From the NCBI GenBank assembly GCA_964516515.1, contig CAZEYA010000057.1, forward strand, positions 1 to 19,596: a stretch of DNA of 19,596 nt, written 5' to 3'. The position numbers were made by a program, and so were the translations under genes. Below the pieces are notes generated by a model, which saw only the letters and a list, made by a program, of their open reading frames with translations, was not told the DNA's origin and made no database searches. Shown piece after piece: positions 1-10,587 of this stretch (the first letter of the stretch is position 1; each line of letters begins with the position of its first letter). The DNA is from JANNOG01 sp964516515. Lineage in GTDB: Bacteria; Actinomycetota; Actinomycetes; Actinomycetales; JBBAYJ01.

Positions 1-245
1 CACAATCACGGATTCGCGGTCGACGCCCCGCTCGACGGCCCGGTGCCGGCACCGGTCGGGGGTCTCGGCCGGGTCGAGGTCAGCCACGTCGCGCTCAACG
101 ACTCGGTGGTCGAGGGCCTGCGGCTGCTCGACCGGCCGGCCTTCAGTGTGCAATACCACCCCGAGGCGGCCGCCGGCCCGCACGACGCCGACCACCTCTT
201 CGACCGATTCGTGAGACTCATGACCCACCGAGAGCAGGCCAGCTG

Positions 246-246
<1 letters not shown>
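1..246 (+). CDS. carA: Carbamoyl-phosphate synthase small subunit, C-terminal end (partial)
   Basis: Only the last 81 codons are present; the 5' end lies outside the window. The product is the glutaminase subunit of carbamoyl-phosphate synthetase, which releases ammonia from glutamine and feeds it to CarB for pyrimidine and arginine synthesis. The fragment opens with NHGFAVD, a CarA signature. It later has VQYHPEAAAGPHDA, whose His and Glu are the second and third members of the class I glutamine amidotransferase triad; the nucleophilic Cys would lie upstream. The stop TGA at 244-246 overlaps the carB ATG by one base, which implies translational coupling and a shared transcript. The ending in THREQAS looks like a natural C-terminus. 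Confidence 0.95.
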
Positions 247-3586
<3,340 letters not shown>

Positions 3587-3590
<4 letters not shown>

Positions 3591-4477
3591 CCCTGGCGGA
3601 GGTCGTCTCGATCGAGCCGCTGGGGGAGTACTGGCGCCTCGTGCTCGCGGCCGAGGAGTTGGGCATCGCCCGACCCGGCCAGTTCCTGGCAGTGGCGACC
3701 GGCGGGCCATCATCCGCCCAGATCGTCGCCCGGGCGTTCAGCGTCCACGACGCAGACCCGGGGGCGGGCACCGCATCACTGGTGATCGCCGTGGTCGGGT
3801 CGGGCACCGCGTGGCTGGCGCAGCGAAGGCCAGGGGACACGGTCCCGGTCACCGGACCGCTCGGCACCCGCTTCACGCTGCCCGGCAGTGGCGGGATCTG
3901 GCTGGGCGTCGGTGGCGGCTACGGCACCGCTGCGCTGGCCTGGGCCGCTCGCGAGGCGACAGCCGGCGGCGCGATCACGGGGGTGATCGCCGGCGCCGCC
4001 ACCGCGGCCCGGCTGTGCGACGTGGCGGGGCTGCGCGCGGGCGTGGGGGAGCGGCTGTGGTTGAGCACGGACGACGGCTCGGCGGGGACCCGCGGCAGGG
4101 TGACGGATCTGCTCGACGCCGCCCTGACGCGTTTACGGGCGGCGGCGAGCGACCACGGCGTCGCGGACCCCTCGGTCACGGTGGCTGCGTGCGGGCCGAT
4201 GGCCATGCTCGCCGCGGTGACCCGGCAGAGCGCCGCGAACTACGCCACGGGAGTGCGCGTCGAGGTCGCTGTGGAGGAGCAGATGGCGTGCGGCATCGGC
4301 GTGTGCATGACGTGCGTGATCCCGGTGATGGGCGAGGACGGGATCACCCGGATGACCCGGACGTGCACCGCCGGACCGGTGCTCGACGCGGCGACGGTTC
4401 GCTGGGACGCGGTGACATCCGACGGCAGCTCGGTTCCGGACGACGCCTGGGGGGCACCCGCGATGGCCGGACGATGA
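3587..4477 (+). CDS. pyrK: Dihydroorotate dehydrogenase B, electron-transfer subunit
   Basis: This 296-residue iron-sulfur flavoprotein passes electrons from dihydroorotate, via the PyrD FMN, to NAD+. It has the ferredoxin-NADP reductase-like layout. An FAD-binding barrel carries RAFSV at 49-53, in place of the family RxFS motif. A nucleotide-binding domain carries GVGGGYGTAAL (107-117) and the ACGP motif near 201-204. A C-terminal [2Fe-2S] site has Cys235, Cys240, Cys243 and Cys260 in a C-x4-C-x2-C-x16-C pattern, within CGIGVCMTC. The start overlaps the carB stop (ATGA), and its own stop overlaps pyrD in the same way, so the two dehydrogenase subunits are translated together. This partner means the adjacent PyrD is the NAD-linked class 1B type. 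Confidence 0.94.
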
Positions 4478-5496
4478 CGGTCGCCGCGACCCGTCGGGCC
4501 GCCGCAGCACCGACATCGGCTGTCCTGGACACCACGCTGCGGGCACCGAACGGATCCATCTCGCTGCGATCGGCGGTGCTGACGGCGAGCGGCTGCTCTG
4601 CCGCGGGCCGCGAGTTGCAGCCCTACGTGGACCTGCGAGCGCTGGGGGCGGTGGTGACCAAGTCGGTGATGGCTCGCCCTCGCAGCGGCCGCGGCACCCC
4701 CCGGATGGCCGAAACGCCGTCGGGAATGCTCAACTCGATCGGCCTGCAGGGGCCCGGCATCGACGCCTTCATCGCCGAGGACCTGGCTTGGCTGGCGGAC
4801 CATGGCGTGGCTGCTGTGGTCTCGATCGCGGGCGAGGACATCGCCGAGTTCGCCGGGGTCGCCGAGACGCTGCACCGCAGCCTGGCGGGCTCGCCGGACC
4901 TGGCCCGGACCGTGGTCGCTGTCGAGGTGAACATCTCCTGCCCCAACGTCGCCAACCGGGGCCTGGTCTTCGCCTGCGACCCGGCGGCCGCCGCCGACGT
5001 CATCACCGCGGTGCGGGAACAGACCGATCGGGCATTGCCGGTGCTCGCCAAGCTGTCACCGGACGTCACCGACATCGCGGCGATCGCCGGCGCCTGCCTC
5101 GCGGCCGGAGCCGACGGCCTCACCCTGATCAACACCACTCTCGGCGTCGCCATCGACACCGACCGGATGGCGCCGGCGCTCGCCCGGGTCACCGGTGGCC
5201 TGTCCGGGCCCGCGATGCGCCCGATCGCGGTGCGGTGCGTGTGGCAGGTTCACGCCGCCATGCGTGCGGGCGTGCTGCCCGACGCCCCCATCATCGGTGT
5301 CGGTGGCATCCGCACCGGCAGGGACGCGGCGCAGTTCGTGCTCGCCGGCGCGGCCGCCGTGCAGGTCGGGACGGCGGGTTTCGCCGATCCGGGCGCGCCG
5401 CAACGCGTTGCCGGGGAACTGGCCGCGTGGCTGGCGGCCTGCGGCGAACCGAGACTGTCCACCCTGGTCGGACGCGCCCACGAGGCAGTCGGGTGA
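4474..5496 (+). CDS. pyrD: Dihydroorotate dehydrogenase B, catalytic subunit (class 1B)
   Basis: The product is a 340-residue FMN TIM-barrel enzyme that oxidises dihydroorotate to orotate, the fourth step of UMP synthesis. The motif EVNISCPNVANRG (around residues 151-163) has Cys where quinone-linked class 2 enzymes have Ser, so the expected catalytic base is that of cytosolic class 1. The downstream GVGGIRTGRDAAQFVLAGAA is the usual FMN phosphate-binding region. The adjacent pyrK supports class 1B. The reading frame stays open far upstream through pyrK, but the chosen ATG at 4474 sits in the ATGA overlap with the pyrK stop and leaves a roughly 30-residue tail before the conserved core. The stop overlaps pyrF as GTGA. 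Confidence 0.94.
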   Translation: MTVAATRRAAAAPTSAVLDTTLRAPNGSISLRSAVLTASGCSAAGRELQPYVDLRALGAVVTKSVMARPRSGRGTPRMAETPSGMLNSIGLQGPGIDAFIAEDLAWLADHGVAAVVSIAGEDIAEFAGVAETLHRSLAGSPDLARTVVAVEVNISCPNVANRGLVFACDPAAAADVITAVREQTDRALPVLAKLSPDVTDIAAIAGACLAAGADGLTLINTTLGVAIDTDRMAPALARVTGGLSGPAMRPIAVRCVWQVHAAMRAGVLPDAPIIGVGGIRTGRDAAQFVLAGAAAVQVGTAGFADPGAPQRVAGELAAWLAACGEPRLSTLVGRAHEAVG

Positions 5497-6389
5497 GCGC
5501 CGGCGCCGTTGCGCCGGACTCGACGTTCGCGGCCCGGCTGGTGGCTGGGCTCGCCCGCTTCGGCCCGGTGTGCGCAGGGATCGACCCACACCCGCCGTTG
5601 CTGCGGGATTGGCAGCTGCCGGTGAGCGCGGCCGGTGCCCGCGAGTTCGGTTACCGGGTCGTCGAGGCCGCCGCCACGGTGGTGGCTGTCGTCAAACCCC
5701 AGGTCGCCTTCTACGAACGGTACGGATCGGCCGGTTTCGCCGCGCTGGAGGATGTGCTGGACCGGTGCCGCGAGGCCGGGCTGCTGGTCATCGCCGACGC
5801 CAAGCGGGGCGACATCGGCACCTCCGCCGCGGGGTACGCCGAGGCCTGGCTGGGCGAGGACTCACCGCTGGCCGCCGACGCGGTCACCGTCTCGCCCTAC
5901 CTCGGCTACGGCTCGCTGCAACCCTTCGTCGAGCAGGCGCGCCGCCGCGGGCGTGGCGTCTTCGTCCTGGCCGTGACGTCGAATCCCGAGGGTGCGCCGT
6001 TGCAGCTCGCCCAGCCCGCCGGGGACCGCAGCGTCGCCGCCGCCATCGCCTCGGCCGCCGCGGCCGACAACGTCGAGTACCTGACTGGGCCGGGGTGCGG
6101 CACCGCGGCCACCCTGGGGCCGGTCGGCCTCGTCGTGGGCGTGACCTCGGCGAACACCCTGGCCGCAGCCGGCATCGATCTGGTGTCCGTCGGTGGCCCG
6201 ATCCTCGCGCCGGGACTCGGCACGCAGGGCGGCACCGCCGCCGACGTCGGCCGCATCTTCGGCGCCGTGGCGGCTCGGGTGACGGTCGCGGTGGGGCGGG
6301 ATGTACTGCGCCACGGGCCCGACGTGGGGCGGCTGCGCGAACAACTCCGACGCCACAATGCGGACACGCAGGCGGCGTTACGCGCATGA
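5493..6389 (+). CDS. pyrF: Orotidine 5'-phosphate decarboxylase (type 2)
   Basis: This 298-residue enzyme decarboxylates OMP to UMP, the last step of the pathway. It is the longer type 2 form: CAGIDPHPPLL near residue 27, VVKPQVAFYERYGSAG around Lys68, and the catalytic tetrad region ADAKRGDIGTS with Asp102, Lys104 and Asp107. TSNPEG and the late PILAPGLGTQGG phosphate-binding segment follow. The GTG at 5493 overlaps the pyrD stop (GTGA at 5493-5496). The open frame extends upstream inside pyrD, but those residues are out-of-frame pyrD sequence with no homology. This is the last gene of the coupled pyr operon; a gap of about 150 bp follows. Confidence 0.96.
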   Translation: MSAGAVAPDSTFAARLVAGLARFGPVCAGIDPHPPLLRDWQLPVSAAGAREFGYRVVEAAATVVAVVKPQVAFYERYGSAGFAALEDVLDRCREAGLLVIADAKRGDIGTSAAGYAEAWLGEDSPLAADAVTVSPYLGYGSLQPFVEQARRRGRGVFVLAVTSNPEGAPLQLAQPAGDRSVAAAIASAAAADNVEYLTGPGCGTAATLGPVGLVVGVTSANTLAAAGIDLVSVGGPILAPGLGTQGGTAADVGRIFGAVAARVTVAVGRDVLRHGPDVGRLREQLRRHNADTQAALRA

Positions 6390-6425
6390 CCTGCGACGCT
6401 GTGGTGGACTCTGCAGCAGCGCGGA

Positions 6426-6455
6426 TTGGCCCAGCGCAGCGTGTGGGTCTAGGTT
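6426..6455 (+). promoter_or_regulatory. Putative sigma-A-type promoter for mihF
   Basis: In the 148-bp gap between pyrF and mihF, TTGGCC (6426-6431) and TAGGTT (6450-6455) are separated by 18 bases. They resemble an actinobacterial -35/-10 pair, and TAGGTT is a good TANNNT -10. A start near 6462 would leave a leader of about 75 nt before the mihF GTG. I see no strong hairpin with a T-run in the gap, so read-through from the pyr operon is also possible. The call is inferred from motifs only. Confidence 0.45.
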
Positions 6456-6537
6456 CACCCCGCCAGGGACCGCATCGGCGGCCCCTCACACCGTCCGGTC
6501 GGCGACCGCCGTCCGGCCTGACAGCACGAGGTGACAG

Positions 6538-6855
6538 GTGCCCCTTCCCCAACTGACCCCCGAGCAGCGGTCGGCCGCTCTCGAGAAGGCCGCAGCGGCC
6601 CGTCGGGAACGCGCGGAGATCAAGAACCGACTGAAGAACGCCAGCGGCTCACTGGCCGATGTCATCAACGAGGGCCAGAGCAACGACGTCATCGGCAAGA
6701 TGAAGGTGTCGGCACTGCTGGAGGCCATGCCTGGTGTGGGCAAGATCCGCGCCAAGCAGATCATGGAGGAGATCGGGATCTCCGAGACCCGCCGGGTCCG
6801 TGGCCTGGGTTCCAATCAGATGGAATCCCTGATCACGCGTTTCGCCGCCAAGTAG
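6538..6855 (+). CDS. mihF: Actinobacterial integration host factor (mIHF)
   Basis: The product is a 105-residue basic nucleoid-associated protein. It has the family's helical N-terminal part (LTPEQRSAALEKAAAARRER) and the core ASGSLADVINEGQSNDVIGKMKVSALL. A helix-two-turn-helix DNA-binding segment follows (MPGVGKIRAKQIMEEIGI), ending in RRVRGLGSNQMESLITRF. The family bends DNA and was first known as the host factor for mycobacteriophage L5 integration; it is unrelated in sequence to E. coli IHF. The GTG at 6538 is chosen because a purine-rich GAGGTGA lies just upstream and the N-terminus PLPQLTPEQR matches the family start. Its place before gmk is the usual actinobacterial order. Confidence 0.95.
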   Translation: MPLPQLTPEQRSAALEKAAAARRERAEIKNRLKNASGSLADVINEGQSNDVIGKMKVSALLEAMPGVGKIRAKQIMEEIGISETRRVRGLGSNQMESLITRFAAK

Positions 6856-6926
6856 CCCACGCCACCATCGACGGCATGGCCAGGCCGGTGCCCCAGCAGG
6901 GGAGCTGGCCTGGCAGGCTGTCGCCG

Positions 6927-7592
6927 ATGTCCTCCAGCTCCGGTCCGCCCCGGGCGGCTACCGATAGCGTCGGCGGTAGTGCGGGACCGCCGGCGTGTGC
7001 ACATCCGGTCACCGTGCTGGCCGGCCCCACCGCGGTCGGCAAGGGTACGGTCTCGGCCGACATCCGGCGGCGCTACCCCGACATCTGGATCTCCGTCTCG
7101 GCCACCACCCGCATGCCACGGCCGAGCGAGGCCGACGGCGTGCACTACCACTTCGTCAGCGACGCGACCTTCGACGCCATGATCGAAGCGGGGGAGTTCC
7201 TGGAGTGGGCCACCATCCACCAGCAGCAACGGTCGGGGACACCGCGGCGCGGGGTCGAGCAGGCCGTCGCCGCGGGCCGCCCGGTGCTGCTGGAGATCGA
7301 CATCCAGGGCGCCCGTCAGGTGCGCAGGTCGTATCCCAGCGCCGCCTTCGTCTTCTTGGCCCCGCCGTCGTGGGACGAACTCGTCAACCGCCTCGTCGGC
7401 CGGGGAACCGAGAACAGCGCCGAGCGTGAGCGACGGCTGGCCAGCGCCAGGGTGGAGTTGGCAGCCGAGTCCGAGTTCGATGTCACGATCGTCAACCGCG
7501 ACGTTAGCCAAGCAACCGATGACCTCGTACACTTCATCGGTTGGCGGGCGTCGCCCGACGTTGTCACCGCCGGCCCTGAGTCATCGCCTTGA
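6927..7592 (+). CDS. gmk: Guanylate kinase
   Basis: The product phosphorylates GMP to GDP. From the ATG at 6927 it is 221 residues. The P-loop is GPTAVGKGT (33-41), with the GKG variant also found in other guanylate kinases. The GMP-binding part follows: SVSATTRMPRPSEADGVHYHF (about 56-76), then EFLEWA and LEIDIQGARQV. The lid region ends in NRLVGRGTENSAERERRLASARVE. The start is uncertain: the frame is open far upstream, an ATG at 6876 and a GTG at 6888 are alternatives, and no candidate has a good ribosome-binding site. 6927 is preferred because it gives a normal length and still leaves about 25 low-complexity residues before the conserved core. It probably shares a transcript with mihF and rpoZ. 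Confidence 0.92.
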   Translation: MSSSSGPPRAATDSVGGSAGPPACAHPVTVLAGPTAVGKGTVSADIRRRYPDIWISVSATTRMPRPSEADGVHYHFVSDATFDAMIEAGEFLEWATIHQQQRSGTPRRGVEQAVAAGRPVLLEIDIQGARQVRRSYPSAAFVFLAPPSWDELVNRLVGRGTENSAERERRLASARVELAAESEFDVTIVNRDVSQATDDLVHFIGWRASPDVVTAGPESSP

Positions 7593-7628
7593 CGCTGCCG
7601 TGAACGACGTCTGTGAAATGGAGTGCCT

Positions 7629-8057
7629 GTGTCCTCTCTGCCGGTCGTACCCGAGGGCATCACCAATCCGCCGATCGATGACCTGCTCTCGGTGGTCGAC
7701 TCCAAGTACGCGCTCGTGATCTACGCGGCCAAGCGCGCCCGTCAGATCAATGCGTACTACGCGCAGCTGGGTGAGGGGCTGCTGGAGTACGTCGGTCCGC
7801 TCGTCGAGACGCATGTGCAGGAGAAGCCGTTGTCGGTCGCGCTGCGCGAGATCGACGCCGGGCTGCTGACCATCACGCCGTCCGGCGGCGAGTCGGAATT
7901 CGGCTACACCGATCTCACGGCGCTGGAGGCCGGTCCGGACGCGTCGTTCGAGGCCGCGTTCGGCGCCTCCTTCGGCAACCCCTTCGGCGACGGCGAGGAT
8001 GCCACGGGCTCGCAGACCGCCGGTGACCCCGACGGCGACTCCTCCCGGCAGGCCTGA
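7629..8057 (+). CDS. rpoZ: RNA polymerase omega subunit with acidic C-terminal extension
   Basis: Omega binds the beta' subunit and helps assemble and stabilise RNA polymerase. The conserved part covers residues 1-82: PPIDDLLSVVDSKYALVIYAAKRARQINAYY, then LLEYVGPLVETHVQEKPLSVALREIDAGLLT. The GTG at 7629 is chosen over the GTG at 7623 because GGAG (7620-7623) lies five bases upstream and the resulting MSSL start resembles known actinobacterial omegas. The protein is 142 residues, clearly longer than the 90-110 typical of the family. The extra ~60 residues are Asp/Glu/Gly-rich, almost free of basic residues, and hold four Phe spaced exactly four apart (107, 111, 115, 119). The role of this tail is unknown. 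Confidence 0.95.
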   Translation: MSSLPVVPEGITNPPIDDLLSVVDSKYALVIYAAKRARQINAYYAQLGEGLLEYVGPLVETHVQEKPLSVALREIDAGLLTITPSGGESEFGYTDLTALEAGPDASFEAAFGASFGNPFGDGEDATGSQTAGDPDGDSSRQA

Positions 8058-8089
8058 TTCGGGCCGCGGCGTTCTCGGCGCAATCGCCC

Positions 8090-9379
8090 ATGAGCGCCCG
8101 AGCGCTGCGTCGCGTCGTCCTGGGTGTCGGCGGCGGCATTGCCGCCTACAAATCCGTCTCCCTGCTGCGCCTGTTCACCGAGGGCGGCCACGACGTCCGG
8201 GTCGTGCCGACCGCCGCGGCATTGCGCTTCGTCGGCGAACCCACCTGGTCGGCACTGTCCGGCCACCCTGTCACCACCGACGTCTGGTCGTCGCCGGACG
8301 AGGTCCCACACGTCGCTATCGCCCGCATCGCCGACCTCGTCGTGGTGGCGCCCGCGACCGCGGACCTGCTGGCCCGGGCCGCATCGGGACTCGCCGATGA
8401 CCTGCTCACCAACGTATTGCTGACGGCGCGCTGCCCGGTACTGATGGCGCCGGCCATGCACACCGAGATGTGGGAGCACCCCGCCACCCAGCACAACGTC
8501 GAGACGCTGCGGCGCCGGGGCATCGTGGTGCTCGACCCGGACGAGGGCAGGCTGGCCGGCCAGGACACCGGCAAGGGCCGGCTACCGGATCCCGAGGTCA
8601 TCCACACCGTGGCGCTCTCCCTGCTGCATCCGGTCCCGTCGGGGCCGCTGACGGGGCGGCGGGCCGTCATCAGCGCTGGTGGCACCCGGGAGCCGCTCGA
8701 CCCGGTCCGCTACCTGGGAAACGCCTCCTCCGGGCGCCAGGGCGTCGCCCTGGCGGAAGCCGCGCGGGACCTCGGGGCCCAGGTCACGCTCGTGGCGGCA
8801 CATGTGGAGGTGGACCTGCCCGAAGGGGTCGCGATCAGTCGGGTCTCGACCGCCGCTGAACTGCAGCAGGCCATGCGAGCGGCCGCCGTCGACGCAGACG
8901 TCATCGTGATGGCCGCGGCCGTCGCTGACTTCCGGCCCGAGGTCGTCGCGGAGCGGAAGATCAAGAAGGGGCCGGCGGACCCGGCACCGCTGCGGCTGGT
9001 CCGGACCGTCGACGTACTGGCCTCGCTGGCCGCCGACCGGCCGGCTGCGACCGTCCTGCTCGTGGGCTTCGCCGCCGAGACCGGCGACGCCGACGGCGAC
9101 GTGCTGCATCACGCGGAGCGCAAGCTGCTGGCGAAGGGTTGCGACGTGCTTGTCGTCAATGACGTCAGCGGCGGCCGGGTGTTCGGGTCGCCGGAGAACG
9201 AGGTGGTCATCCTGCGCCGCGTCGGCGACACCGTAGTGACCGCTGCGGAGATCCCGCAGCAGCGCAAGAGCCTTGTCGCCCATGCGATCTGGGAGGTGCT
9301 GATTCCGTTGCTCGCGTCGGTATCCTCCGCATCGACCGTATCGGCGGAGCGCCTGACCCTGTCGGGTACATCACACTGA
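8090..9379 (+). CDS. coaBC: Bifunctional phosphopantothenoylcysteine decarboxylase/phosphopantothenate-cysteine ligase
   Basis: The 429-residue fusion carries out two steps of CoA synthesis: joining cysteine to 4'-phosphopantothenate (CoaB) and decarboxylating the product (CoaC). CoaC occupies residues 1-180: VGGGIAAYKS, the catalytic His74 in HVAIARIADLVVVAPAT, and PAMHTEMW (121-128). CoaB starts near 188 with ISAGGTREPLDPVRYLGNASSGRQG, then AAAVADFRP, ERKIKK (Lys290-293) and NDVSGG. In the CoaC motif written PxMNxxMW in E. coli, the Asn is His124, and the flap EGRLAGQDTGKGRL has Gly where E. coli has Cys158. From memory this form occurs in other actinobacteria, so it is probably not a defect. 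The ATG at 8090 is the first plausible start; its ribosome-binding site is weak. Confidence 0.95.
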   Translation: MSARALRRVVLGVGGGIAAYKSVSLLRLFTEGGHDVRVVPTAAALRFVGEPTWSALSGHPVTTDVWSSPDEVPHVAIARIADLVVVAPATADLLARAASGLADDLLTNVLLTARCPVLMAPAMHTEMWEHPATQHNVETLRRRGIVVLDPDEGRLAGQDTGKGRLPDPEVIHTVALSLLHPVPSGPLTGRRAVISAGGTREPLDPVRYLGNASSGRQGVALAEAARDLGAQVTLVAAHVEVDLPEGVAISRVSTAAELQQAMRAAAVDADVIVMAAAVADFRPEVVAERKIKKGPADPAPLRLVRTVDVLASLAADRPAATVLLVGFAAETGDADGDVLHHAERKLLAKGCDVLVVNDVSGGRVFGSPENEVVILRRVGDTVVTAAEIPQQRKSLVAHAIWEVLIPLLASVSSASTVSAERLTLSGTSH

Positions 9380-9387
9380 GGACCGTG

Positions 9388-9399
9388 AGGGAGATGGTT
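9388..9399 (+). promoter_or_regulatory. Ribosome-binding site that decides the metK start
   Basis: AGGGAG at 9388-9393 lies six bases before the ATG at 9400. It favours that ATG over the in-frame GTG at 9385 and the ATG at 9394, both of which have poor spacing. The 20-bp gap after coaBC is too short for a SAM riboswitch. Confidence 0.6.
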
Positions 9400-10587
9400 A
9401 TGCAGCTGTTCACGTCGGAGTCGGTGACCGAGGGGCATCCCGACAAGATCTGTGACCAGATCAGCGACGGCATCCTCGACGCCCTGCTCGCCCAGGACCC
9501 ACGGTCCCGGGTCGCGGTGGAGACCCTCATCACCACCGGCATGGTGCACGTGGCCGGCGAGGTGACCACGGGCGCTTACGTCGAGATACCCCGGATCGTC
9601 CGCGACACCATCGTGCGGATCGGGTACGACTCCTCGGTCAAGGGCTTCGACGGCCACTCCTGCGGGGTGGCGGTCTCGATCGGCGGGCAGTCGGCGGACA
9701 TCGCGCAGGGCGTGGACAAAGCCCACGAGCTGCGGACCGAGGCGGCCGAGGACCCGCTCGACAGCCAGGGGGCGGGCGACCAGGGGCTGATGTTCGGCTA
9801 TGCCTGCGACGACACCCCCGAGCTGATGCCGTTGCCGATCTCGGTGGCGCACCGCCTGGCGCGCCGGTTGTCGGAGGTCCGACACAGCGGCGCGATGCCG
9901 TATCTACGCCCGGACGGCAAGACCCAGGTGACCATCGCCTACGAGGGCGCGACCCCGGTCGCAGTCGACACCGTCGTGGTCTCCACGCAGCACGCCAGCG
10001 ACATCTCGCTGGAGAACATGCTGACCCCGGACGTCGTGGAGCAGGTCATCCGGCCGGTGCTGGAGTCCCTGGAGCTCGACACCGACGCGACGAGGCTACT
10101 GATCAACCCCACCGGGCGATTCGAGATCGGCGGCCCGATGGGTGACGCGGGGCTGACCGGCCGCAAGATCATCGTCGACACCTACGGTGGCATGGCCCGC
10201 CACGGCGGTGGCGCGTTCAGCGGCAAGGACCCCTCCAAGGTCGACCGTTCCGCGGCGTACGCGATGCGTTGGGTCGCCAAGAACATCGTCGCCGCGGGCC
10301 TGGCACGCCGCTGCGAAGCCCAGGTCGCCTACGCCATCGGTAAGGCGCAGCCGGTGGGGCTGTACGTCGACTGCTTCGAGACCAACACCGTCGACCTCGA
10401 CGTCATCGTCAAGGCGGTGAAGGAGATCTTCGACCTGCGCCCAGCGGCGATCATCGCGGACCTGGACCTGCTCCGCCCGATCTACCAGGCGACCGCCGCG
10501 TACGGACACTTCGGCCGTGAGAACCCGGAGTTCACATGGGAGCAGACGACCCGGGTCGAGGCGCTGCGCCGCGCGGCGGGCGTCTGA
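9400..10587 (+). CDS. metK: S-adenosylmethionine synthetase
   Basis: The 395-residue cytosolic enzyme makes S-adenosylmethionine from methionine and ATP, releasing phosphate and pyrophosphate. All hallmarks are present: LFTSESVTEGHPDKICDQISD at the start (His13 and Asp15 in the ATP/Mg site), GAGDQGLMFGYA (124-135), DAGLTGRKIIVDTYGG, and the P-loop-like GGGAFSGKDPSKVDRSAAY (269-287). Length matches the family. The start at 9400 is set by the upstream AGGGAG. The gene follows coaBC after 20 bp and its last 52 bases are overlapped by priA, so the three are probably co-transcribed. Its product could supply the methyl donor for RsmB encoded downstream. Confidence 0.97.
   Translation: MQLFTSESVTEGHPDKICDQISDGILDALLAQDPRSRVAVETLITTGMVHVAGEVTTGAYVEIPRIVRDTIVRIGYDSSVKGFDGHSCGVAVSIGGQSADIAQGVDKAHELRTEAAEDPLDSQGAGDQGLMFGYACDDTPELMPLPISVAHRLARRLSEVRHSGAMPYLRPDGKTQVTIAYEGATPVAVDTVVVSTQHASDISLENMLTPDVVEQVIRPVLESLELDTDATRLLINPTGRFEIGGPMGDAGLTGRKIIVDTYGGMARHGGGAFSGKDPSKVDRSAAYAMRWVAKNIVAAGLARRCEAQVAYAIGKAQPVGLYVDCFETNTVDLDVIVKAVKEIFDLRPAAIIADLDLLRPIYQATAAYGHFGRENPEFTWEQTTRVEALRRAAGV

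Noticed and set aside
9310..9400. SAM-responsive riboswitch or separate promoter before metK
   Set aside because: Only 20 bp separate coaBC and metK. A TATCCT in the coaBC end has no suitably spaced -35, and no SAM-riboswitch core is visible.
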